Assembly (NCBI RefSeq): GCF_001884135.1
Contig: NZ_MAOC01000084.1
Span: forward strand, 62,001-126,000
DNA from: Bacillus nitratireducens
Lineage (GTDB): Bacteria; Bacillota; Bacilli; Bacillales; Bacillaceae_G
DNA length: 64,000 bases
Reading direction: 5' to 3'
This document shows positions 57,300 to 64,000 of this stretch, one piece after another. Within the stretch, counting starts at the first letter, position 1. Every line of letters begins with the position of its first letter. Position numbers and translations under genes: made by a program. The notes under the pieces were generated by a model. The model did no database searches. It was not told the origin of the DNA and was given only the letters and a program-made list of their open reading frames with translations.

Positions 57300-57953
57300 A
57301 TGAATCAGTTTCGAAGAATGGTAATTATCAACATTATCACATTAATTGTATTAGTTGGCGGCGGTATCGGCGGTTATTACTACTACAATCAAGCAGAAAA
57401 TTATTTAAAAACAGACAATGCAAAAATTGACGGAAAGGTAATTCCGATTGCATCACCAGTAGCAGGTAAGTTAACAGACTGGAAAGCTGAAGTAGGAAAA
57501 AACTACAATGAAAACGATAAATTAGGTGCTGTCACTGTAGCAGGAGCAAATGGCGAACAAACAGTAGACGTAACAATTCCGCAAAATGCTACGGTTGTAC
57601 AATCAAACGCAACAACAAACGCGTTCGTTGGAGCAGGTAGCCCAATTGCATACGCATTTGATATGAGTAATTTATGGGTAACAGCAAACATTGAAGAGAC
57701 AACTATTGATGATGTTCAAAAAGGTCAAACAGTAGATGTATATGTAGATGCATACCCAGATACAACGTTAACAGGAAAAGTAGAACAAGTTGGATTAACA
57801 ACAGCGAATACATTCTCGATGTTACCATCAAGTAACGCAACAGCGAACTATACGAAAGTAAAGCAAGTTGTACCAGTTAAAATTTCTTTAGATCATAGTA
57901 AATCAGTAAATATTGTTCCTGGAATGAATGTGTCAGTTCGTATTCATAAGTAA
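57300..57953 (+). CDS. HlyD/EmrA-type membrane fusion protein of an efflux system
   Basis: 217 residues. One N-terminal helix (about 5-26), the lipoyl half-motif TDNAKIDGKVIPIASPVAGK, and a barrel region ending in NIVPGMNVSVRIHK. It is shorter than EmrA because the long coiled hairpin is replaced by a short stretch, as in compact Gram-positive forms such as YhbJ. ATG 57300 has AAGGAG upstream. It couples with the MFS gene 12 bases later. Confidence 0.9.
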   Translation: MNQFRRMVIINIITLIVLVGGGIGGYYYYNQAENYLKTDNAKIDGKVIPIASPVAGKLTDWKAEVGKNYNENDKLGAVTVAGANGEQTVDVTIPQNATVVQSNATTNAFVGAGSPIAYAFDMSNLWVTANIEETTIDDVQKGQTVDVYVDAYPDTTLTGKVEQVGLTTANTFSMLPSSNATANYTKVKQVVPVKISLDHSKSVNIVPGMNVSVRIHK

Positions 57954-57965
57954 GGGGGAGATGAG

Positions 57966-59750
57966 ATGTCCTCAATTGCAATTGTAGGATATGCACTATT
58001 TTGTATAATCGTCTTCTTCCTTGTAAATCGTCTTTTACGAAAGAAAAAAACGAATATGGGAGAAGAACAAGTCCCAGCCGTAAGTAAAATAGAGGTAACT
58101 AAAGCAGAAACAGAACTTGAACAAAAACAAGAAATAGAAGCTTCTAACGTAGTGGAATTAGAAACAGGGAAGCAAGAGCAAGTAAAGCAAGAAAAAGAAA
58201 TGCTGAAGAGACAATTGCCGGTAGAGAATGTGAATGTAAAGGCAGTTGTAGCTGTATTAATTCTTGGTATGTTCGTTTCTATTTTAAACCAAACAATCAT
58301 TAATGTTGCGTTGCCTCCATTAATGAACGAATTTAACGTATCAACTTCAACGGCCCAATGGTTAATTACAGGTTTCATGCTTGTAAACGGAATTTTAGTA
58401 CCGATTAGTGCCTTTTTAGTTTCGCGATTTACGTATCGTAAATTATTCGTAGCGGCAATGTTATTTTTCACGGTAGGATCTATCATTTGTGCTACATCAG
58501 GTAACTTTACAATGATGATGACGGGCCGCATTATTCAAGCGGTTGGTGCAGGTATTTTAATGCCGGTTGGTATGAATATCTTCATGACATTATTCCCGCC
58601 TCATAAGCGCGGAGCAGCGATGGGACTACTAGGGGTAGCAATGATTTTAGCGCCAGCTATCGGACCAACTATTACAGGTTGGGTGATTGAAAATTATAGC
58701 TGGAACTTAATGTTCTACGGTATGTTTGTGATTGGTTTAATTATTACGTTCTTATCTTTAAAATTCTTCACACTAGCACAGCCGGTGTCTAAAACAAAGT
58801 TAGATGTATTTGGTGTTATTAGTTCAAGTATTGGACTAGGAAGCTTATTGTACGGATTTAGTGAAGCTGGAAATAATGGCTGGACTAGTGCAGAAGTTGT
58901 TATAACACTTATCATCGGTGTCATTGGTTTAGCAGTATTTATTTGGAGAGAGTTAACAACGGACAATAAAATGCTTGATTTACAAGTGTTTAAATATCCA
59001 ACGTTCACTTTCACATTAGTAATTAACGCAATCGTAACGATGGCATTATTCGGAGGTATGTTATTACTTCCAGTATATTTGCAAAATATTCGCGGCTTTA
59101 CGCCAATGGAATCTGGTCTACTACTCCTTCCGGGATCATTAATTATGGGGATTATGGGACCAGTTGCAGGTAAACTATTTGATAAGTATGGTATTCGTCC
59201 GTTAGCAATTGTCGGATTAGCCATTACAACATTTGCGACATATAAATTTACAACGTTATCAATGGATACACCGTATAGCGTTATTATGACGGATTATATT
59301 ATACGTTCAATTGGTATGTCATTCATTATGATGCCAATTATGACAGCTGGTATGAACGCGTTACCGATGAAATTAATTTCTCACGGTACAGCAACGCAAA
59401 ATACGTCAAGACAAGTAGCTGGTTCAATTGGAACGGCGATATTAATTACGCTTATGACGCAACAAACTACTGCTCACGTAGCGGATTATGGCAATATGTT
59501 AACAACGTCAAACCCGATTTTAGTTGATAAAGTACACGGTATGGGCCAAAGCTTAGCGGCATTAGCCGGATCAGCTCAAGCAGGAGATGCGATGAGCACG
59601 CAACTATTATTCGGACAAATTTCTAAGCTATCTGCGATTAATGGCATTAACGATGCCTTCTTAATTGCAACAATATTAGCCGGTATTGCTTGGGTGTTAT
59701 CGTTCTTCTTACCATCAGGCAATAAACCAAATAGAAAAGCAGGGAATTAA
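57966..59750 (+). CDS. DHA2-family (EmrB/QacA-type) drug:H+ antiporter with N-terminal extension
   Basis: 594 residues. About 14 helices from residue 93 on, with the DHA2 motif GRIIQAVGAGILMPVGMN and LGVAMILAPAIGPTITGWVI (motif C). Before these lies an unusual extension: a hydrophobic helix (about 2-22), a basic patch and a Glu/Lys/Gln-rich coil (about 40-85). Exports hydrophobic drugs or cations with the fusion protein; the natural substrate is unknown. Repressed, by inference, by the divergent TetR protein. Confidence 0.93.
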   Translation: MSSIAIVGYALFCIIVFFLVNRLLRKKKTNMGEEQVPAVSKIEVTKAETELEQKQEIEASNVVELETGKQEQVKQEKEMLKRQLPVENVNVKAVVAVLILGMFVSILNQTIINVALPPLMNEFNVSTSTAQWLITGFMLVNGILVPISAFLVSRFTYRKLFVAAMLFFTVGSIICATSGNFTMMMTGRIIQAVGAGILMPVGMNIFMTLFPPHKRGAAMGLLGVAMILAPAIGPTITGWVIENYSWNLMFYGMFVIGLIITFLSLKFFTLAQPVSKTKLDVFGVISSSIGLGSLLYGFSEAGNNGWTSAEVVITLIIGVIGLAVFIWRELTTDNKMLDLQVFKYPTFTFTLVINAIVTMALFGGMLLLPVYLQNIRGFTPMESGLLLLPGSLIMGIMGPVAGKLFDKYGIRPLAIVGLAITTFATYKFTTLSMDTPYSVIMTDYIIRSIGMSFIMMPIMTAGMNALPMKLISHGTATQNTSRQVAGSIGTAILITLMTQQTTAHVADYGNMLTTSNPILVDKVHGMGQSLAALAGSAQAGDAMSTQLLFGQISKLSAINGINDAFLIATILAGIAWVLSFFLPSGNKPNRKAGN

Positions 59751-59766
59751 TTTCCCTGCTTTTTTA
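59739..59766 (+). terminator. Terminator of the efflux operon
   Basis: The stem AGCAGGGAA/TTCCCTGCT overlaps the stop codon and is followed by T6. Confidence 0.9.
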
Positions 59767-59771
59767 TGTTT

Positions 59772-60134
59772 TTATGTAGTTAAATATAAAAGATGATAAG
59801 CAGTCAAAGAGCATAATCCCGTTATAAACAAAATTATCCCCATAGAACGAATATGTGTGAATTGTCTCCCGCTTATAATAGCTAATAGTCCGGCTAAAGG
59901 GAAGAAGCTCCAATATAAAGTTCCTGAAATTGGGAGCATCCGCTCTAAATCTATTCCATAGCCTATACAAATGATAGGAACAACGATAAGCGATATGCTA
60001 ATCAATCCCGCTATAAAGGTAAGTAATTTTCGGTATTTAATTCCGGCAGCAATTAAAAAAATGCCCACGATGACTTCACATAGCATCAAAATAGGGCCTA
60101 AGATAATCCAAACTAACAATCCGGTAACTTCCAT
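59772..60134 (-). CDS. Small membrane protein, paralogue of its upstream neighbour
   Basis: 120 residues with four hydrophobic helices. It aligns along most of its length with the product of the gene just upstream (60148-60504): PILMLCEVIVGIFLIAAGI with PLLMLCGIAGGIFLVVTGI, and LYWSFFPLAGLLA with LYWMLFSLAGLLA. ATG 60134 has AAGGAG 9 bases upstream. No family recognised. Part of a two-gene tandem duplication. Confidence 0.75.
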   Translation of the reverse strand: MEVTGLLVWIILGPILMLCEVIVGIFLIAAGIKYRKLLTFIAGLISISLIVVPIICIGYGIDLERMLPISGTLYWSFFPLAGLLAIISGRQFTHIRSMGIILFITGLCSLTAYHLLYLTT

Positions 60135-60147
60135 GTGTAATAACTCC

Positions 60148-60504
60148 TTAATGAATGAAATATGAATCAGGCATAGACATGAGCTGATAACAAATAGCTG
60201 CGAACAGTCCTAACGAGAAAATAATGAATCCCATATTACGTATACTTTTAATTTTTGAACGTGCCCCATTAATCCCTGCTAATAAACCAGCTAGAGAGAA
60301 AAGCATCCAATATAGAACCGCTGGAATATGAAGAACATCCTCTCCGTTTATACCTTTGTTCAAACAAATAAAAGGCATTATAACGAATGAGCAGCAAATA
60401 ATCCCCATTAAAATAGCAAGGAATTTACGATGAATAATTCCGGTTACCACTAAAAAAATACCACCAGCAATTCCGCACAACATGAGAAGTGGCATAAAAA
60501 GCAT
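60148..60504 (-). CDS. Small membrane protein, paralogue, start unsupported
   Basis: 118 residues with four hydrophobic helices, paralogous to the gene at 59772-60134. Compared with that copy it lacks about 10 N-terminal residues; ATG 60504 has no ribosome site. Instead, a perfect 21-bp inverted repeat begins 3 bases upstream (60507). It may be truncated, rely on a start within an mRNA hairpin, or start at an in-frame ATG further in (60492). Function unknown. Confidence 0.65.
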   Translation of the reverse strand: MLFMPLLMLCGIAGGIFLVVTGIIHRKFLAILMGIICCSFVIMPFICLNKGINGEDVLHIPAVLYWMLFSLAGLLAGINGARSKIKSIRNMGFIIFSLGLFAAICYQLMSMPDSYFIH

Positions 60505-60506
60505 CC

Positions 60507-60560
60507 AAATATTACTTAATTAACATAGGTAAACGCCTTTATGTTAATTAAGTAATATTT
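60507..60560. repeat. Perfect 21-bp inverted repeat abutting a gene start
   Basis: Arms 60507-60527 and 60540-60560 are exact complements with a 12-base spacer GGTAAACGCCTT. Very AT-rich. No T run outside, so not a plain terminator. Confidence 0.85.
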
Positions 60561-60623
60561 TACTACATGAGGTTTATTTTGGATATTGTAAATAAATATG
60601 AATAATTTGATAGGAATGTATGG

Positions 60624-60701
60624 ATGATATGTTATTGGCTCTTAGAAAAGCTAGGGGATAGTGTGACGGGAGAAGCGTTTGAAGTTGTTATAAAAGAGTA
60701 A
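60624..60701 (+). pseudogene. Possible 3' remnant of a lost gene, 25 codons
   Basis: A frame ending LGDSVTGEAFEVVIKE then TAA stops directly before a good terminator, as a normal gene end would, but only 25 codons precede it before stops appear in frame. No ribosome site. Read as a degraded 3' end; identity unknown. Confidence 0.4.
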
Positions 60702-60733
60702 AAGAGGTATCGGGATGATACCTCTTTTTTACG
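60698..60733. terminator. Bidirectional terminator after the CPBP gene
   Basis: Arms 60701-60711 and 60717-60727 (AAAGAGGTATC/GATACCTCTTT) with T and A runs. Confidence 0.88.
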
Positions 60734-61442
60734 TTGAAAAGGCGATTATATTAGTCAAAATATGTAATAGTATAGCGGGAATAATAGATTTAGTTTGTTT
60801 GTACAATAAACAAGCAAATATTCCCGTCATAAATGCGCTAATCATAACTCCCACAGAGTACGTATGAGCAATACCGAAAATTAAACTTGAGAGAATTACA
60901 GCTGGCCAAAAGGTAAACTTCTCTTCGAAAAAACGAAGAAGAATACCTCTGCATACAAGCTCTTCAAAAATAGGTGCAAAAATCCCACCAGCTAGAAGTA
61001 AGAGAAGTGGATAGTGCTCTAGTGTTGAAAGTTGTAATGCATCAGACTGTTCTTGTACGGATGAAGGGAATAATTTATCTAGTACAAACATATCTACAAA
61101 CAGGGTGAGTACATAATAAATGAGAACATAGATGTACATCTGAAAAGATTTTAAAACTCGAAAATCGAATGTAGGTAATACTAGTTCTTTCAGTGGTTTA
61201 TATTTCATGATATATACGATTAGTAAAAGTAGGGCAACTAATTCATAACTTACATTTTTTATAGATTCAAGCAAAGGTTTATTTGTATCTGGGTTAATAT
61301 ATCCATATAACTCAATAGGTAAAAATGTAAAGAGTATATTTATTAATGAGAGACACGGAAAGAGAATGAATAAAACTCCAAGAAATTGTAACCATGACAT
61401 AGAGTTTTTCTGTTCGTGTGGAATTTGTGTAGCGGGTTGCAT
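60729..61442 (-). CDS. CPBP family intramembrane metalloprotease (CAAX protease-like)
   Basis: 237 residues, about six to seven helices. The ABI/CPBP motifs are intact: EELVCRGILL (EExxxR, near residue 160) and FGIAHTYSVG (near 196), which supply the glutamates and His of the active site. Bacterial members process peptides or membrane proteins, often in bacteriocin immunity; the substrate is unknown here. AAAGAGGTGA precedes ATG 61442. Single gene. Confidence 0.9.
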   Translation of the reverse strand: MQPATQIPHEQKNSMSWLQFLGVLFILFPCLSLINILFTFLPIELYGYINPDTNKPLLESIKNVSYELVALLLLIVYIMKYKPLKELVLPTFDFRVLKSFQMYIYVLIYYVLTLFVDMFVLDKLFPSSVQEQSDALQLSTLEHYPLLLLLAGGIFAPIFEELVCRGILLRFFEEKFTFWPAVILSSLIFGIAHTYSVGVMISAFMTGIFACLLYKQTKSIIPAILLHILTNIIAFST

Positions 61443-61570
61443 ATGTTCAAATCACCTCTTTATATTTATATATAAAATTATAGTTGATTTGAATTTGGAA
61501 TGTTACGTTTAAATATTACATACAAGATTCGAATTTGAAATATTCCGTTTGTTTTTTAGGGGGAAATAAT

Positions 61571-61604
61571 AAAAGAGGTATCACTCTGTAGTGATGCCTC
61601 TTTC
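61571..61604 (-). terminator. Terminator of the HD-domain gene
   Basis: The stem AAAGAGG..ACT with AGT..CCTCTTT lies directly after the stop codon on the minus strand, followed by a T-rich tract. Confidence 0.85.
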
Positions 61605-62162
61605 TCATTGATAACTATGTTTTGCCTTGCTATTCGATTTCGATTGCTCTATTTGCAATTCACGCTCTACCAATCGGTCTAATTGTTGGATAGCTTTCAA
61701 TGCTTTTTCATAAGAAATCGTTCTATAATGATGTGCGCCACCCGGTTCCTCATCGGCTTCATCCGCCCACTTAATAACGTTTTGTAGAGGTGTTCTTTCA
61801 AGCGTTTGTTCTAGTAGGAAAGAATCGGTGTGCAGAAGAATTGCAACAGAAATTTCTTTTGCTAGTTTCGGATGTTCTCCTAATCTAATAAGCAATTTAT
61901 GAGCTCTTTCTGCTCCTTTAATTGCATGTATATCATTCTTTTTATACAAGTCATAGTCCCATTCGCCGCCTGTGTACCACGTATGGTGTCCGATATCATG
62001 AAGGAAACCAGCCTTTGTCGCAGCATCGACTGAGGCGTGATGCTTTTTAGCTAGGTGAAACGCATGGTAAGCGACAGCAATCGCGTGGACCATTCCAGAA
62101 CGGTTTACATATTTTTGTGTAATGTGATGTTTAAAAACTTGTTCAAGCGTAATACGGTGCAT
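61605..62162 (-). CDS. HD-domain phosphohydrolase
   Basis: 185 residues. The HD signature is visible: His in MVHAIAVAYHAFHLAKKH, the HD pair FLHDIGHHTWY near residue 51, later LLHTDSFL and ADEADEEPGG (final Asp). Predicted metal-dependent phosphohydrolase of nucleotides or related compounds; substrate unknown. AAAAGGAG precedes ATG 62162. Single gene. Confidence 0.88.
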   Translation of the reverse strand: MHRITLEQVFKHHITQKYVNRSGMVHAIAVAYHAFHLAKKHHASVDAATKAGFLHDIGHHTWYTGGEWDYDLYKKNDIHAIKGAERAHKLLIRLGEHPKLAKEISVAILLHTDSFLLEQTLERTPLQNVIKWADEADEEPGGAHHYRTISYEKALKAIQQLDRLVERELQIEQSKSNSKAKHSYQ

Positions 62163-62295
62163 AAAACATTCACTCCTTTTATCTAATGGTGTATATGAAG
62201 AAAATCGATCGGTTTAAATGTATTTTGAACATTGTACTCCATCAATCAGCGTTAGTAAAGTAGAAATGTTTAGGAGAAGAAAAAAATTTTCGTAA

Positions 62296-62331
62296 AAAAA
62301 TCACCTCGGCTTATGCTAAGGTGATTTTCAA
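62296..62331 (-). terminator. Terminator of sspI
   Basis: AAAATCACC with GGTGATTTT, the inner stem with two mismatches, followed on the minus strand by T7. Confidence 0.88.
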
Positions 62332-62336
62332 ATTGC

Positions 62337-62546
62337 TTATTTTTTTAATCCTTGCTCCAGTGTTTCTAACATTTCGTGTTTTTCATTTTCATCAGCATTT
62401 TTCCAAATGACTTCGAATAAAACGCCAAGACCTGGAAGCATTTTTTCTTCACCGCTTTGAATTGCATCGACAATCGTTTCTTGTAATTGGTCTTGTGAAT
62501 TCCCAGTTACATTCGCTAATACAGCGCCGCGTAAATTAAAACTCAT
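62337..62546 (-). CDS. sspI: Small acid-soluble spore protein I
   Basis: 69 residues, the known SspI length and sequence pattern ([20 protein letters not shown]; ...[13 protein letters not shown]). A minor forespore protein found in the spore core. The start is ATG 62546 with AGAGGTG upstream; the frame continues three codons further. Expected to be made under the forespore sigma factor. Adjacent to ysgA, as in B. subtilis. Confidence 0.96.
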   Translation of the reverse strand: MSFNLRGAVLANVTGNSQDQLQETIVDAIQSGEEKMLPGLGVLFEVIWKNADENEKHEMLETLEQGLKK

Positions 62547-62661
62547 GATTTTCACCTCTTCTTCAGAATTGAAACTGACGTTAGTTTTTGTTCTTTTTTA
62601 TGTAAATATGTATGAAAAATAGGCTATAATGATAAGACAAGAAGAGAGGGAAATACATATT

Positions 62662-63426
62662 ATGAAAAACATTGATTCAGTACAAAATCCGCGTGTGAAG
62701 CAGTGGAAAAAGCTGCAGACGAAAAAAGAGCGCGATAAAAAAGGTTTATTTTTTGTAGAAGGATTCCATTTAGTAGAGGAAGCTTTAAAGGCGGGAGTTG
62801 TAACAGAACTTATCGTTTCTGATCAGACAGATCTTCCGAAAGATTGGACAGTTAATGATGTGGAAATGTATATTGTGCCTGAAGCAATTGTAAAAATACT
62901 TCGTGAAACAGAAACAACGCAAGGTGTATTTGCTGTTTGTGAAAAGCATGAGAAAGAAGTAGCTCTTACTGATGGGAAGTTTCTTTTATTAGACGGCCTT
63001 CAAGACCCAGGTAATTTAGGAACGATCATTCGTACAGCTGATGCAGCTGGTATTCATGCCGTTGTGCTTGGAGAAGGATGCGTTGATGTTTATAATAGTA
63101 AAGTACTCCGCTCTACACAAGGTTCTATTTTCCGCTTACCAATTGTAAAAGGGAACTTAGAAGAATGGGTAGACAAGTTAAAAGAAAATAACGTCCCTGT
63201 ATATGGAACAGCTCTTGAAAATGGAGTTCCGTATGGTGAAGTAACACCGGCCGGAAGTTTTGCATTAATTGTAGGAAATGAAGGAAGCGGCGTACGCCAA
63301 GAAATTCTTGCGAAAACGGATCAAAACTTGTATATTCCAATTTATGGCGGGGCAGAATCATTAAATGTTGCAGTTGCAGCAGGGATTTTAACGTATTATT
63401 TACAAAGCCCGGTTGCGAACAAATAA
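62662..63426 (+). CDS. ysgA: SpoU-family RNA 2'-O-methyltransferase
   Basis: 254 residues. N-terminal substrate-binding domain (about 1-90) and the knotted SPOUT domain: LLDGLQDPGNLGTIIRTADA (motif 1), VGNEGSGVRQE (motif 2) and IYGGAESLNVAVAAGIL (motif 3). Methylates rRNA or tRNA ribose using SAM; the exact target is not established. The start is ATG 62662, behind GAGAGGG with rather long spacing (the frame is open to 62629). Lies before the pheS T-box. Confidence 0.92.
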   Translation: MKNIDSVQNPRVKQWKKLQTKKERDKKGLFFVEGFHLVEEALKAGVVTELIVSDQTDLPKDWTVNDVEMYIVPEAIVKILRETETTQGVFAVCEKHEKEVALTDGKFLLLDGLQDPGNLGTIIRTADAAGIHAVVLGEGCVDVYNSKVLRSTQGSIFRLPIVKGNLEEWVDKLKENNVPVYGTALENGVPYGEVTPAGSFALIVGNEGSGVRQEILAKTDQNLYIPIYGGAESLNVAVAAGILTYYLQSPVANK

Positions 63427-63499
63427 AAAACTTCTTATAATAAGTTGAAGTATATGTTTGTAATGAACATACAATAAAAGTTAAATAACGAAAAACGTT

Positions 63500-63738
63500 G
63501 ATAGAGAAGAGTAGCTTACAAAATCGCCATATAGGGAGAGAGTGCCATAGACTGAAAGCATTCTTATGGTAGACGGAAGTGAATTCACCTCTGGAGTTGA
63601 CGCCAGGACCATTTATATGTAAAGGCGTTCCGGTCAGAATTGATCGTTATAACTAATGAGTGGGCAGACTTGTTCTGTCAATTTAGGGTGGTACCGCGAA
63701 TTTACCTCGTCCCTTTTTGGGAGCGGGGTTTTTTTATT
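63500..63738 (+). promoter_or_regulatory. T-box riboswitch of pheS
   Basis: The T-box sequence AGGGTGGTACCGCG is at 63685-63698. The phenylalanine specifier TTC is at 63584-63586 in GAATTCACCTCT. Terminator arms ACCTCGTCCC and GGGAGCGGGGT with T7 close the leader. Confidence 0.95.
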
Positions 63739-63760
63739 TTTAAAATTAGGAGGGTTCCAA

Positions 63761-64000
63761 ATGGAAGCACGTTTAAAAGAGCTAAAGCAAAAAGCGTTAG
63801 AGCTTATTGAAGAAGCGAAAGAGCTAAAAGGCTTAAACGATGTACGCGTAGCGTATTTAGGGAAGAAAGGCCCAATTACAGAAGTATTACGCGGCATGGG
63901 AAAATTATCAGCAGAAGAGCGTCCACGTATGGGAGCATTAGTAAATGAAGTACGTGAAGCGATTCAAACGCGTCTAGACGACAAAATTGGTAACTTAGAA
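63761..64000 (+). CDS. pheS: Phenylalanine-tRNA ligase alpha subunit, 3' end cut off
   Basis: The first 80 codons ([40 protein letters not shown]) match the N-terminal coiled-coil region of PheS, which binds the acceptor arm of tRNA-Phe. TTAGGAGGG precedes ATG 63761. The rest, and the usual partner pheT, lie beyond the window. Controlled by the T-box. Confidence 0.95.
   Translation, partial: MEARLKELKQKALELIEEAKELKGLNDVRVAYLGKKGPITEVLRGMGKLSAEERPRMGALVNEVREAIQTRLDDKIGNLE

Overview
The window is low-GC Firmicute chromosome, almost certainly from the Bacillus cereus group. The gene order argH, ald, ytkL, ytoI, ytpI/nrnA, ytrIH, dnaE, malS(ytsJ), accDA, pfkA, pyk, fxsA, ytvI, ytwI, citZ, icd, mdh, phoPR, polA, mutM, ytaF, coaE, gapB, speD, nrdR, dnaB, dnaI, ytxC, thrS, infC, rpmI, rplT, ytoP, sspI, ysgA, pheS is the conserved Bacillus backbone. 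Spore genes (ytrH, ytrI, ytvI, ytaF, ytxC, sspI) mark a spore former. B. cereus-type accessory genes and short intergenic repeats resembling the bcr family point to that group. Species cannot be fixed by eye.

Layout. 1-5.7 kb: 3' part of argH, a DinB-like protein, small unknowns, a universal stress protein, an SDR oxidoreductase and ald. 5.7-10.9 kb: an accessory patch with an XRE regulator overlapping a membrane gene broken by a stop codon, a membrane protein with a Ser/Gly/Cys tail, a cupin-GNAT-DUF6176 run, a frameshifted anti-sigma-type remnant, DUF2785 and two lipoproteins. 10.9-17.8 kb: a pepQ-like peptidase, ytkL, ytoI, ytpI, nrnA and ytrIH. 17.9-28.8 kb: replication and central metabolism (dnaE, malic enzyme, GntR regulator, accDA, pfkA, pyk, fxsA). 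29.2-45.1 kb: ytvI, ytwI, citZ-icd-mdh (TCA cycle), phoPR, polA-mutM-ytaF-coaE and gapB. 45.2-54.2 kb: speD with a structured leader, nrdR-dnaB-dnaI (replication initiation and control), ytxC, thrS with a T-box, and infC-rpmI-rplT with an L20-type leader. 54.2-62.6 kb: dUTPase, ytoP, a TetR-controlled efflux pair, two tandem paralogous membrane proteins, a CPBP protease, an HD protein and sspI. 62.6-64 kb: ysgA, then the pheS T-box and the 5' end of pheS.

The genes fit together as glycolysis (pfkA, pyk) feeding fatty acid synthesis (accDA), the TCA cycle (citZ, icd, mdh) and gluconeogenesis (gapB, with a CcpN-like operator, and malic enzyme). DNA replication and repair (dnaE, polA, mutM, dnaB, dnaI, nrdR, dUTPase) and translation (thrS, infC, rpmI, rplT, pheS) make up most of the rest. 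There is no prophage, CRISPR array, rRNA, tRNA or intact insertion sequence.

No whole new defence or biosynthetic system was found. The most promising novelty is the 150-nt speD leader: a good sigma-A promoter, nested helices, a possible pseudoknot and a 7-nt anti-Shine-Dalgarno, the architecture of a translational riboswitch. Next are the dispersed TTTAT-flanked repeats, a perfect 21-bp inverted repeat abutting the start of a paralogous membrane gene, and three decayed genes.
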